Notes: generated from the sequence alone by a model not told the origin. A DNA stretch of 64,000 nucleotides from an uncultured Flavobacteriales bacterium (GCA_943789505.1 CALSUJ010000001.1:868001-932000), one strand, 5' to 3'. Positions 53,482-62,068 are shown, counted from the stretch's first letter. Program-made: numbers and translations.

Positions 53482-53497
53482 TGGCACAGATTTTGCA
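53482..53497 (+). promoter_or_regulatory. Sigma-54 (RpoN) type promoter of htpG
   Basis: TGGCAC-AGATT-TTGCA is a perfect -24/-12 element (consensus TGGCACN5TTGCW). The -12 GC is at 53495-53496, predicting a start near 53508 and a leader of about 27 bases before the htpG ATG. An imperfect activator site may be ACATTAAA/TTTAATGT at 53428-53457. Confidence 0.75.
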
Positions 53498-53534
53498 TAT
53501 GAACTTATTTAATATAATCAATAAAAAATAAACA

Positions 53535-55439
53535 ATGAAGAAGAATGGCAGTATTAACGTTCAAACCGAGAATATATTCCCAATAATTAAAAAGTTTCTA
53601 TATTCAGATCATGAAATTTTTTTGAGAGAATTAGTTTCAAATGCAGTAGACGCTACTCAAAAATTAAAAACATTAAAATCTATTGGGGAATTAGATTCAG
53701 ATATTAGCAAATTAAGAGTTGAGGTATTACTTAATAAGGAAGAAAAGACAATTACTATTAGAGATAATGGTATTGGCATGACAGAGGAAGAATTAGATAA
53801 GTATATTAATCAAATTGCATTTTCAGGTGCTGAAGAGTTTGTAAATAAATATAAGGATGCTGATACAAAGAATTCAATTATTGGTCATTTTGGACTTGGT
53901 TTCTATTCCGCATTTATGGTTGCAAAGGAAGTTGAGATCATCACTAAAAGTCAGAAGCCTAATAGCTCACCTGTAAAATGGATGTGCGACGGTTCGCCAA
54001 ACTATACTGTTGAAGAAACAAAGAAGAAAACAAAAGGAACTGATGTAATTTTACATATAGCAGATGATTCAATTGAATTTTTAGATGAAAATAGACTTAC
54101 TTTTATTCTAAATAAATATTGTAAATTTCTTCCAATTGAAATTAAGTTTGGAACTAAGACAAATAAAATTGACGATCCTAAAGGCAAGAAAGATGACAAA
54201 GGAGGTGTCATTAAAATTGATGAGATTTCGGATAACATTATTAACAATCCAAATCCAGCTTGGACTAAAACTCCTTCAAACCTAAAAGAAGAACATTATA
54301 ATAGTTTTTACAAAGAACTATATCCTATGGAATTTTCTGACCCTTTATTCCATATTCACTTAAATGTTGACTTTCCTTTTAATCTTACTGGAATTTTATA
54401 TTTCCCTAAATTAAAAAATAACTTAGAAGTACAAAAAAATAAAATTAATTTATATAGTAATCAAGTTTTTATTACTGATAATGTAGAAAATATAGTACCC
54501 GAATTTTTAACTTTATTACATGGTGTTATTGATTCTCCAGATATTCCATTAAATGTTTCTAGATCTTATCTTCAAGCCGATGGAAATGTTAAAAAAATAG
54601 CAAGTCATATTACTAAAAAAGTAGCTGATAAGCTATCAAGAATGTTCAAAAAAGATAGAAAAGACTTTGAACAAAAATGGGATGATGTTAAAGTGTTTAT
54701 TGAATATGGCATGTTGACTGAACAAAAATTCTTTGATAAAGCAAAAGATTTTTCTCTTTACAAGAATACGAATAGCGAATATTACACATTCACTGAATTT
54801 ACTGAAAAAGTAAAGCATTCTCAGAAAAATAAAGATGGGAAAACAATAGTTTTATACACAAATGATTCAAAAGAACAGCATAGTTTTGTTAAGACTGCAA
54901 CAGATAAAGGCTATGAAGTTTTAGAGCTAGGAGGGCCTTTAATTAGTCATTTAATTAGTAAGCTTGAGGCAGACAATACGGATATTCAATTTACTAGAGT
55001 TGATGCAGATATAATTGATAAATTAATTGAGCAAGAAGAAACCACTATTTCAAAGTTATCTGATAAAGAACAAGAGAAGTTACAGAAAATGATTGAAGAA
55101 GGGGTCGATAAAGAAAAATTTACTGTTCAAGTTCAAAATATGTCAGCCTTAGATTCACCTATAGTTATAACTCAGAGTGAATTTATGAGAAGAATGAAAG
55201 AGCAGCAGCAATTATCTGGAGGGGGAGGTATGCAAATGTTTGGATCTATGCCTGAATCTTATAATTTAGCTATTAATTCAAATCACGATTTAATTGGTAC
55301 AATACTTGAAGAGAAAACAAAGAAGAAAAGAACTAATTTAATTAGCCAACTTCTTGATTTAGCCCTATTGTCTCAGGGTATGCTAAAAGGAGAAGATCTT
55401 ACTAAATTTATTTCTAGAAGTGTCAGTTTAATTAAATAA
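53535..55439 (+). CDS. htpG: Molecular chaperone HtpG (Hsp90)
   Basis: 634 residues, full length. ATP-driven chaperone. GHKL ATPase N-terminal domain: FLRELVSNAVDATQKL (about 30-45), RDNGIGMTEEELDKYINQIAFSGAEEF (about 76-103), GHFGLGFYSAFMVA. Middle and C-terminal dimer domains follow (GILYFPKLKNNLEVQ, RSYLQADGNVKKIA, FMRRMKEQQ). Stands alone behind a sigma-54 type promoter, which is unusual for this gene. Confidence 0.97.
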   Translation: MKKNGSINVQTENIFPIIKKFLYSDHEIFLRELVSNAVDATQKLKTLKSIGELDSDISKLRVEVLLNKEEKTITIRDNGIGMTEEELDKYINQIAFSGAEEFVNKYKDADTKNSIIGHFGLGFYSAFMVAKEVEIITKSQKPNSSPVKWMCDGSPNYTVEETKKKTKGTDVILHIADDSIEFLDENRLTFILNKYCKFLPIEIKFGTKTNKIDDPKGKKDDKGGVIKIDEISDNIINNPNPAWTKTPSNLKEEHYNSFYKELYPMEFSDPLFHIHLNVDFPFNLTGILYFPKLKNNLEVQKNKINLYSNQVFITDNVENIVPEFLTLLHGVIDSPDIPLNVSRSYLQADGNVKKIASHITKKVADKLSRMFKKDRKDFEQKWDDVKVFIEYGMLTEQKFFDKAKDFSLYKNTNSEYYTFTEFTEKVKHSQKNKDGKTIVLYTNDSKEQHSFVKTATDKGYEVLELGGPLISHLISKLEADNTDIQFTRVDADIIDKLIEQEETTISKLSDKEQEKLQKMIEEGVDKEKFTVQVQNMSALDSPIVITQSEFMRRMKEQQQLSGGGGMQMFGSMPESYNLAINSNHDLIGTILEEKTKKKRTNLISQLLDLALLSQGMLKGEDLTKFISRSVSLIK

Positions 55440-55485
55440 ATCTATAACAGAATTTTACTTAAGGGGTTCAGTATAAATTTAATTT

Positions 55486-55553
55486 AAAAAGCTTTAAAGC
55501 TAGGACCGAAAGGTCAACAAAAACACACACTAATTTGAGTGGTTTTTATTATT
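55486..55553 (+). repeat. Module A repeat, copy 10
   Basis: AAAAAGCTTTAAAGCTAGGA, CCGAAAGGTCAACAAAAACA, CACTAATTTGAGTGGTTTTT. GAACTT is changed to TTAAAGC, but CTAGGACCGAAAGG, the CAACAAAAA junction and the hairpin are kept. Between htpG and the next gene on the same strand. Confidence 0.75.
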
Positions 55554-55562
55554 TTAGCTAAT

Positions 55563-55766
55563 ATGAAAAAATTACTACCATTTTTTGCTTTATTTCTTTT
55601 GGTAAGTTGCTTTAAGCAAGTATATATAGCTGATAAAAAGAAACCATGCCCAACAACTAGAGATATTAACTACGTATGCGGTTCTGATAATATTACATAT
55701 GTAAATCCATCATCAGCAAAATGCAATAAGATTTATATTTATACTAAAGGTAAGTGTATTGACTAA
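55563..55766 (+). CDS. Kazal-like mini-lipoprotein
   Basis: 67 residues from ATG 55563 (a longer frame has its start in repeat DNA). Lipobox VSCF (Cys16). The mature 50 residues carry CPTTRDINYVCGSDNITYVNPSSAKCNKIYIYTKGKC, matching the core of a Kazal-type serine-protease-inhibitor fold (Y.VCGSD..TY.N...A.C) with four Cys. Bacterial Kazal proteins may inhibit proteases or bind surfaces; here function is inferred only. Flanked by module A copies on both sides. Confidence 0.75.
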   Translation: MKKLLPFFALFLLVSCFKQVYIADKKKPCPTTRDINYVCGSDNITYVNPSSAKCNKIYIYTKGKCID

Positions 55767-55788
55767 TTTATGACGACTTATTTTTTTT

Positions 55789-55852
55789 AAAAAAGCTCCA
55801 AATAAGGACCGAGAAGTAAACAAAAAACCCACTCAAATGAGTGGGTTTTTTA
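55789..55852 (+). repeat. Module A repeat, copy 11
   Basis: AAAAAAGCTCCAAATAAGGA, CCGAGAAGTAAACAAAAAAC, then a perfect hairpin AAACCCACTC-AAAT-GAGTGGGTTT with a T run (55823-55851). It probably terminates the Kazal-like gene and also serves the minus-strand gene ending at 55900. Confidence 0.8.
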
Positions 55853-55899
55853 AAGAACAGCTGTTATTTAATTATTAATCAGATATTTAAATATTTATC

Positions 55900-56190
55900 T
55901 TAATGATCAGCATGTTCTTCACAATGAATTTCAGAGTAAGCACCTGCAGCAATAGTGTCCATCCCAACAATTGTTTCTTCAATCGTATGAGTATATCCTG
56001 GTGCCTCAACAGTTTCTAAGTCAGTTCCACAAAACTCTCCAATCTCAACTTCTATTTCACCATTTGGTCCATCATATGCAATATGACATTCATGACAGTC
56101 TACTGAATCAGATTTTGAACAAGATGTAAAGCCTAAAGCTAGACATAGTGTTGCTACAGTTAATAAATTTGTTTTTTTCATTTTTTTCAT
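55900..56190 (-). CDS. Small Cys/Glu-rich lipoprotein
   Basis: 96 residues (start could also be the Met at codon 4). Lipobox TSCS (Cys25). Contains CHECH-like DCHECHIAYDGPNGEIEVEI and a His/Glu-rich end (SEIHCEEHADH), so metal binding is plausible. It follows the metal-type TonB receptor gene by 82 bases on the same strand, suggesting a role in the same locus. No family recognised. Confidence 0.72.
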   Translation of the reverse strand: MKKMKKTNLLTVATLCLALGFTSCSKSDSVDCHECHIAYDGPNGEIEVEIGEFCGTDLETVEAPGYTHTIEETIVGMDTIAAGAYSEIHCEEHADH

Positions 56191-56272
56191 TTTTTTTGTT
56201 TTTAATTATTAATATTGATACCTTAAGAAGCAATTAAGGTATTTCGCTTCATGAAAGCTCATCAGAATATTT

Positions 56273-58498
56273 TTAGAATTCATATTTTAATTTAACATTG
56301 AAAGATCTTCCTGGATTTGGTATGCCACCAGCAACACTTCTAATTCTTGATGTATGCGGTGAATATTCTTTGTTCAATAAATTATTTAAGCCGATACTAA
56401 ACAGTAATTTATTATTAAATTTAAGACCAATTTGTAAATTAATTAAGTTATACGAATCTGTTAATTCCTCATATTCAGCAAAATCTTCTTGACTAAATTT
56501 GTAAATATGATATAAAGAGAAGTAATCAAGCTTATATGTAACTAATCTTGCATAATCATTAAAATCAAATAATATTTTTGTTTTAATACTATTTGCAGGA
56601 ACCATAGCTAATCCATATTTATCATCTTTGTTCTTTGTTTGTAGAAATGAATATGACTGCTCTAAATGTAAATTGTGAAGTTGATGCGGGTGATAATGTA
56701 AATTCATTTCAAACCCTTTAATCTCCACTTTATCATACTGTATGTAGTTATATACTCTGAATGAACTATTGATTGAATCAGTTGGAGCGATAGAAATAAA
56801 ATCAGAAATATTTTGTAAGAAAGGATTTAAAACAAAACCAAAATGCTCATTAGACCATTGGTATTTAAACTCAAACTGATTGGCATATTCAATATCTAAA
56901 TTCTCATTTCCTAACTCATAACGATTTGTTCCATGGTGAACTCCATCTGAAAACAGTTCAGAAAAATGTGGTGCTCTGTAAGCTCCAGAATAAGTTAACC
57001 TAAATATATTATCCTGCATTTTATAAAATAATCCAGTTGAAAAACTAGTATTTGAAAATTTATTATCATAGTCTGTGTTAGATATAATATCTTCAGACTT
57101 TAAATTTTTATAATCATAACGAACTCCAGTATTAAATCCAAAATTATTTTTCTCATAATCTAAAATAAAATAAGGACCAATATTAAGAGATGATGCATCA
57201 GGTACTAGCCTTAAAAGCTGATTATTTTTATTATCAAGTACACTAATTTGAGATCCTAGATTAAAAGTTAATTTATTAGCTTTATATTGGATATTTGGAG
57301 TGATTTGAGTGTTTGATATCGTTAAATCAAATGCTGGACTAGTCCATTTTTCATATTCTTGAAGAGTATTTATAAAGTGACCAGCATGTAGACTTAATTT
57401 TACATCATTTGAAAGGTAATTTAACTTGTAGATAAATAGTTGATTATTTACAAACTGAGTTGGTCTAGTAGCTTTAAAATCATTACTAAAATCTAAAGAC
57501 GAAGAAGAGATATCTGAAATATTAACATCTGCAGGATCAACATGAGCATGTGCTGGAATTCCAGCAATTTCAGAATTATATTGATACCTAAAGATATTTT
57601 GTAATTTTTTATATCTATGTGCTACAGAAAATTTAATTGCCTTTTTATTGAATCTAGAGTTAAATAGATAGGTGTTATTTGGAAGTCGATAATCAGATGA
57701 TAATGAATACTGACCATAAAAATTAAAATAAAAATTATTTTTATTCCATTTAATTCCAAATTGACTACTACTTAAATAACTACTATTATTAAATTTTGTT
57801 GAAAAAAATCCCTTTAATTTATCAATAGAAATAAATGGAGAATCTTTAAAATATAATAAACCTCCTATAGCTTCAGATCCATACTTTAATGCACTAGAGC
57901 CTTTAATCAACTCTACTTCACTAAGGCCTAAATCAGTAAATCCTATTCCATGATCATTAGCCCATTGTTGATTATTTATTTGCATACCATTTAAATATGT
58001 TACAACTCTCATACCAGATAAACCTCTAACAACAACCTTTTGAATCCCCATTCCAGAAGAAATTATATCTACACCACTTAATTGAGTTAAACTTTCAACC
58101 ATAGAATTATTCTTCAAAAAAACATTGTCTAAAGATTTTTTTTCAATATTTGTTAGCCTAGAATTACCTAATTCACTGTAGGACTCCACAACACCTACTT
58201 CATCCAAATTGATATGTAAATCCTCGAGAATTACTTTTAATTCTTGACCAGCTATATACTTAATAATTTTAGAGGCAAATCCAAACTTATAAAAGTGCAA
58301 GTGGCTATTATTTGGGATATCATATTTAGTAAGAAAAGTACCATCTTTTTCACTATACATGATTAAATTTTGGTCAGATAAAAACACACTAACTTCATTA
58401 ATTGGAGTATCATAAGCATCTAGTATAATGCCCTTTGTTTGAGAAAAAAGTGTAAAAACATTCATCATAAAAAATGATGAAAAAATAAAAATTTTCAT
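56273..58498 (-). CDS. TonB-dependent receptor, zinc/metal type (inferred)
   Basis: 741 residues with signal peptide (1-20). Short CarboxypepD_reg-like domain (21-95), plug (about 115-225, with NVFLKNNSMVESLTQLSGVDI, VVVRGLSGMRVVTYLNGMQINN) and a 22-strand-type barrel ending NVKLKYEF. The loop SEIAGIPAHAHVDPADVN (about 309-326) resembles the His-containing loop of ZnuD-like receptors. A His-rich exported protein and a Cys/His lipoprotein flank it. Zn2+ or another metal is likely but not proven. An inverted repeat (58526-58550) lies 28 bases before the start. Confidence 0.85.
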   Translation of the reverse strand: MKIFIFSSFFMMNVFTLFSQTKGIILDAYDTPINEVSVFLSDQNLIMYSEKDGTFLTKYDIPNNSHLHFYKFGFASKIIKYIAGQELKVILEDLHINLDEVGVVESYSELGNSRLTNIEKKSLDNVFLKNNSMVESLTQLSGVDIISSGMGIQKVVVRGLSGMRVVTYLNGMQINNQQWANDHGIGFTDLGLSEVELIKGSSALKYGSEAIGGLLYFKDSPFISIDKLKGFFSTKFNNSSYLSSSQFGIKWNKNNFYFNFYGQYSLSSDYRLPNNTYLFNSRFNKKAIKFSVAHRYKKLQNIFRYQYNSEIAGIPAHAHVDPADVNISDISSSSLDFSNDFKATRPTQFVNNQLFIYKLNYLSNDVKLSLHAGHFINTLQEYEKWTSPAFDLTISNTQITPNIQYKANKLTFNLGSQISVLDNKNNQLLRLVPDASSLNIGPYFILDYEKNNFGFNTGVRYDYKNLKSEDIISNTDYDNKFSNTSFSTGLFYKMQDNIFRLTYSGAYRAPHFSELFSDGVHHGTNRYELGNENLDIEYANQFEFKYQWSNEHFGFVLNPFLQNISDFISIAPTDSINSSFRVYNYIQYDKVEIKGFEMNLHYHPHQLHNLHLEQSYSFLQTKNKDDKYGLAMVPANSIKTKILFDFNDYARLVTYKLDYFSLYHIYKFSQEDFAEYEELTDSYNLINLQIGLKFNNKLLFSIGLNNLLNKEYSPHTSRIRSVAGGIPNPGRSFNVKLKYEF

Positions 58499-58525
58499 AA
58501 AAATAGAAATAAAATGAATAAATTT

Positions 58526-58550
58526 ATTCTTAACTATTGCGGTTAAGAAT
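58526..58550 (-). promoter_or_regulatory. Perfect inverted repeat upstream of the metal-type receptor
   Basis: ATTCTTAAC-TATTGCG-GTTAAGAAT: 9-bp arms, 7-base spacer, ending 27 bases before the receptor start codon. It may be an operator for a metal-responsive repressor or the end of the upstream transcript; no T run follows closely, which favours an operator. Confidence 0.5.
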
Positions 58551-58585
58551 CACTAGAATGTACTTTACATCTAGACTTAATAAAT

Positions 58586-58975
58586 CTATATTATGAAAGG
58601 AGGGGATTTGTTTCGAGTGTTATTTGCATCAATTAAGTAAAGTGAAGTAAATAATTGAACTTCCTTTACAGTAAATGATTCTGAAAAAGTGTTAATCATA
58701 TTATCTAATATTGCTGGTTTGCAATTAGAAAAATGATCACATAAAGGGCAACTTTCTTCTGAACTTATTATATGAGAATCGTGAGAGCACTCAGAAGTAT
58801 TAAAAGAATTAACATCAAGATTCTCACAAATTGGTAAATCCTGATGATGATGATGATGATGATGGTTATCGTCATCATGATTGTGAGATGAAAGAATAGA
58901 TGAAGAGCCAAATAAATAAATTACCAACATTAGAATACTAATGAACTGATTAATTATTTTTTTATTTATTTTCAC
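58586..58975 (-). CDS. Exported His-rich protein with CPLC motif
   Basis: 129 residues with an N-terminal hydrophobic signal (about 10-30). A run of His and Asp (residues 31-44) and CPLCDHFSNC (76-85) give strong metal-ligand potential. The overall pattern (His-rich start, CPLC, short C-terminus) resembles DUF2946/CopL-like periplasmic proteins of metal loci. Just upstream of the TonB receptor on the same strand. Metal not decidable from sequence. Confidence 0.75.
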   Translation of the reverse strand: MKINKKIINQFISILMLVIYLFGSSSILSSHNHDDDNHHHHHHHQDLPICENLDVNSFNTSECSHDSHIISSEESCPLCDHFSNCKPAILDNMINTFSESFTVKEVQLFTSLYLIDANNTRNKSPPFII

Positions 58976-59277
58976 TTCGCAAAATTATACATAAATATTA
59001 ATATAAATCTACAATCACTATTATAATTTTATAAAAAACCATTTACACTGTAATTATTTGATTATCAAGATAAGTTGAGAAAAATACTGAATGGCAAAAA
59101 AATTAGAATATGGCATTTTACTACACCACTAATTTAAATCTAAAGAATTACTACATCATTGCAACACTGAAGAAAAGCTAGTGAAAAGTTAAGGTTTGGA
59201 CAAATTTTGTACCTTTAAGAGAGAAGGAAAAAATTCATTTATTCTACATGTGTTCTAAAACCCCTTTTTTTAAGCAT

Positions 59278-59300
59278 AAAAAAAGACCCTAAAAGGGTCT
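59278..59300 (-). terminator. Terminator of tRNA-Met
   Basis: On the minus strand AGACCC-TTTT-AGGGTCT followed by TTTTTTT, starting 12 bases after the tRNA 3' end. Confidence 0.85.
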
Positions 59301-59311
59301 TCTATTTCTAG

Positions 59312-59385
59312 TAGCGTGAGGGAGATTTGAACTCCCGACCTCAGGGTTATGAATCCTGCGCTCTAACCAACTGAGCTACCACGCC
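59312..59385 (-). tRNA. tRNA-Met (anticodon CAT)
   Basis: 74 bases. Acceptor GGCGTGG/TCACGCT with two G-U pairs, D-arm GCTC-AGTTGGTTA-GAGC, anticodon loop TTCATAA (CAT), T-arm GGGAG-TTCAAAT-CTCCC. The 3' CCA is not encoded. The sequence is the usual Bacteroidota elongator-type Met tRNA; a tRNA-Ile (lysidine) cannot be excluded from the anticodon alone. Confidence 0.93.
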
Positions 59386-59395
59386 AAAACGGTTG

Positions 59396-59403
59396 CAAAT
59401 ATA
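59396..59403 (-). promoter_or_regulatory. -7 element of tRNA-Met
   Basis: TATATTTG on the minus strand, 10 bases before the tRNA 5' end, matching TAnnTTTG exactly. Confidence 0.6.
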
Positions 59404-59441
59404 TTATTTTCACTTAATCTGAAATATTTTTTAGAAAAAAA

Positions 59442-60185
59442 TTATGACCTACCTTTTTCTTCTAATAAACTAGTATAATGTTTAAGCGATCTAAGAATTA
59501 AAACAAGAATAATAGTCCCAACTAATATCATTACTGTGTAATCAGATATACTCCAATTATTAGTACTAAAATAAGTTCTTAAAACCTCAATAAATGTAAA
59601 GCCTACAACAGCCGCTAATACACTAGCATACTCTCTTCTGAGTACTGTAATTATTGAAAATTTAGTATCTGATTTCTTGAAATTTAAAATTGATGGCAAA
59701 AATGCAGGCAATTTAGAAGCCCAATTTAAATAATATGCTCCAAATTTATGTTCTAAGAATCGTTCCTCAGCAAACATAATTCTTTCATAATATATCCAAA
59801 ATAATAAACTCATAATAATAGCAAAATAAATATTAAAAGATGCTAAAGATATTCCTAGCCAAATAAGGTAATTTCCCAAGTAAAGCGGATGCCTCACCAT
59901 AGAATACATTCCTGAAGAGTTTAATACATCAGCAACTTGCTCTTTTGTATTTCTTCCACTAGTACCTTTAGGAGTAGTGCCTATGGTATAAAAACGAACC
60001 AAAAAACCTAAAACAGAAATTGAAATTGCTGTAAATAAAAAAACATCATATTCCTTATAATTGATTAGTGTGTAATCTGTTAAGTAAATAAATGGTACCG
60101 ATAAAATAAAAAGAAGTACAGGAAATTGACCTCTGTATTTAAATAAAAAATTACCTTGTTTTTCGAATGAATGTACTAAAGCCAT
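59442..60185 (-). CDS. Isoprenylcysteine/phospholipid methyltransferase family membrane protein
   Basis: 247 residues with five or six membrane helices. GTTPKGTSGRNTKEQVADVLNSSGMYSMVRHPLYLGNYLIWLGI and YYERIMFAEERFLEHKFGAYYLNWASKLPAFLP match the ICMT/PEMT-like methyltransferases (SAM-binding RHPLYLG and EE motifs). Relatives in Bacteroidota are annotated as lipid A 1-phosphate methyltransferases (LmtA-like), so an envelope-lipid role is plausible. Divergent from the START-like gene. Confidence 0.85.
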   Translation of the reverse strand: MALVHSFEKQGNFLFKYRGQFPVLLFILSVPFIYLTDYTLINYKEYDVFLFTAISISVLGFLVRFYTIGTTPKGTSGRNTKEQVADVLNSSGMYSMVRHPLYLGNYLIWLGISLASFNIYFAIIMSLLFWIYYERIMFAEERFLEHKFGAYYLNWASKLPAFLPSILNFKKSDTKFSIITVLRREYASVLAAVVGFTFIEVLRTYFSTNNWSISDYTVMILVGTIILVLILRSLKHYTSLLEEKGRS

Positions 60186-60196
60186 AAATAATATAG

Positions 60197-60204
60197 TATC
60201 TTTG
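60197..60204 (+). promoter_or_regulatory. -7 element of the START-like gene
   Basis: TATCTTTG, an exact TAnnTTTG, 29 bases before the ATG at 60234, in the 48-base divergent spacer. Confidence 0.55.
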
Positions 60205-60233
60205 TAAAATAAGTTTGCAAATTTATTAAATAT

Positions 60234-60620
60234 ATGCCAGAATTAATCAAATATTCATTAGAATTTCCTATAAATTCATCAGTAAGTATCTTATACAAAC
60301 GACTTAGCACACCTAGTGGTTTAGCTGAATGGTTTGCTGATGATGTAATAGTTAAGAACAAAATATTTACTTTTTTTTGGGAAGGTAGCGAGCAAGAAGC
60401 AAAATTATTAAAGTTAAAAACTGATCATTTTATTCGCTTTAAATGGGAAGACAATGATACAAAAGAAGATTATTTTGAGTTTCTCATCCAAATTGATGAT
60501 ATGACTTCAGATGTCTCATTAATTATTACTGATTTTGCTGAAGATGAGCAAGACCAAGAAGAACAAACTAATCTATGGAGAAATCAAATTAGTCTTCTTA
60601 AAATGGCTATTGGTTCATAA
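60234..60620 (+). CDS. START-like domain-containing protein
   Basis: 128 residues. LEFPINSSVSILYKRLSTPSGLAEWFADDV, FTFFWEGSEQEAKLLKLK, IRFKWEDNDTKEDYFEFLI and the C-terminal helix match the small START-like/AHSA1-related family of Bacteroidota. Ligand unknown. Followed 19 bases later by the Lpt permease gene, so probably co-transcribed. Confidence 0.86.
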   Translation: MPELIKYSLEFPINSSVSILYKRLSTPSGLAEWFADDVIVKNKIFTFFWEGSEQEAKLLKLKTDHFIRFKWEDNDTKEDYFEFLIQIDDMTSDVSLIITDFAEDEQDQEEQTNLWRNQISLLKMAIGS

Positions 60621-60639
60621 TTCTTAATTCATCTTCTCT

Positions 60640-62013
60640 ATGAAGCGGTTACACCTTTTTCTAATCAAAGCGTTTATAAGGTCATTTATAGCAACATTTT
60701 TTATTGCAATTTTTTTATTATTAATGCAATTCCTATGGAAGTATATTGACGACCTAGTAGGAAAAGGGCTTGAATTCACGCAAATTGCTGAACTTATCTT
60801 TTACGCATCAGCTCGTTTTGTTCCTATAGCACTACCTATTGCTATGTTACTTTCATCTGTAATGGTATTTGGAAAACTTGGAGAAAATTATGAGCTTGCA
60901 GCCCTAAAGGCATCAGGAATATCCCTTATTAGGATACTCTTTCCTCTAACAATTTTTGTGATTATTATAAGCTATTCTTCTTTTCTATTTTCAAACTATG
61001 TAATGCCGATTGCTAATCTTAAAAATGGAAGCATGATATATGACATCCAAAAAAAGAAGCCTGCATTGAACATTAAAGAAGGGATATTTTATAAAGATAT
61101 TGAAGGTTTTAGCATTAAAGTAACTAAAAAGGATGATGACGGTAAAACTTTAAAAAACATCATTATTTACGATCATACAGCAAATAATGGTAACGATAAA
61201 GTTATAATTGCTGAAATTGGAGTAATGCAATTAACGAAGGATGAGCAATTTTTGGAGCTAATTTTATACAATGGTCACTCTTACATTGATATTGCTAAAA
61301 ATAACAGAAAAGCTAAAAAACCTTACAGAACTACCCATTTTAAAGAAGATTTAATACGGTTTAATTTATCCAGTTTTAGTACAATGAACAATAGTGTGGA
61401 TTTATACAAAGGACATTATGCCATGTTAAGCAACAAACAATTAGCTATGGCTATCGACTCCTTAAATTTGAAATTTAAAGAAAGAAAAGAAACTTTTAAA
61501 ATTAACATTGTAGATAAATATAATTCGAAATCAGAAATGGATAGCTTGGTTGTTTTAGATGACTTAAGTTTATTAAAGCAAAAGCAACAGTTTGACATAG
61601 CAATTAATAAATTGAAAACTATTAAATCAATTGTGAAATCTAATAAGGATGATTTGGAATACCGCAAAATAATTATTACTAAACACAAAATAGAATGGCA
61701 CAGAAAAATCAGTTTAGCTGTGGCATGTTTATTATTATTCTTGGTAGGATCTTCCATGGGAGCAATCGTTAGAAAAGGAGGTTTTGGACTTCCTGTTTTA
61801 ATTTCAGTATTCTTTTTTATAATATATCATGTGCTAAGTATGATTGGTGAAAAATCAGCAAAGGATTTGAGTATGCAAGCCTATGAAGGTATTTGGTTGG
61901 CTAATATAGTTTTTTCACCAATTGCATTATTTTTACTTTACAAGGCAAAAAATGACTCTCAATTATTTGATTTTAGTTCTGTGTTTAAAAGAATTATTTC
62001 TTTAAATAAATAG
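60640..62013 (+). CDS. LptF/LptG family permease
   Basis: 457 residues. Six membrane helices, three at each end (about 12-35, 57-80, 103-125 and 355-455), around a periplasmic jelly-roll domain (about 140-340), the architecture of LptF/LptG (YjgP/YjgQ), the inner-membrane part of the LPS transporter. Which of F or G cannot be told. Confidence 0.9.
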   Translation: MKRLHLFLIKAFIRSFIATFFIAIFLLLMQFLWKYIDDLVGKGLEFTQIAELIFYASARFVPIALPIAMLLSSVMVFGKLGENYELAALKASGISLIRILFPLTIFVIIISYSSFLFSNYVMPIANLKNGSMIYDIQKKKPALNIKEGIFYKDIEGFSIKVTKKDDDGKTLKNIIIYDHTANNGNDKVIIAEIGVMQLTKDEQFLELILYNGHSYIDIAKNNRKAKKPYRTTHFKEDLIRFNLSSFSTMNNSVDLYKGHYAMLSNKQLAMAIDSLNLKFKERKETFKINIVDKYNSKSEMDSLVVLDDLSLLKQKQQFDIAINKLKTIKSIVKSNKDDLEYRKIIITKHKIEWHRKISLAVACLLLFLVGSSMGAIVRKGGFGLPVLISVFFFIIYHVLSMIGEKSAKDLSMQAYEGIWLANIVFSPIALFLLYKAKNDSQLFDFSSVFKRIISLNK

Positions 62014-62066
62014 AAAATATTATGTATAGTTTTTTAAAAATAAAGCTATACATAATATTTTTTTTG
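62014..62066 (+). terminator. Long-stem terminator after the Lpt permease
   Basis: Perfect 14-bp inverted repeat AATATTATGTATAG (62016-62029) and CTATACATAATATT (62045-62058) with a 15-base loop and T run (to 62065). Confidence 0.8.
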
Positions 62067-62068
62067 CA

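Larger units (their letters stand above)
52896..53534. other. Intergenic stretch with repeats and the htpG promoter
   Basis: These 639 bases separate two divergent genes. They hold a module A copy (53305-53380), a decayed module B copy (53381-53445) and a sigma-54 type promoter (53482-53497). The left 400 bases are AT-rich without reading frame or repeat; no RNA gene was recognised. Confidence 0.6.
58976..59441. other. Intergenic stretch holding tRNA-Met and its terminator
   Basis: Of 466 bases, the right part carries tRNA-Met (59312-59385), its terminator (59278-59300) and a -7 element (59396-59403). The left 300 bases are AT-rich, with no frame or repeat recognised. Confidence 0.6.
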
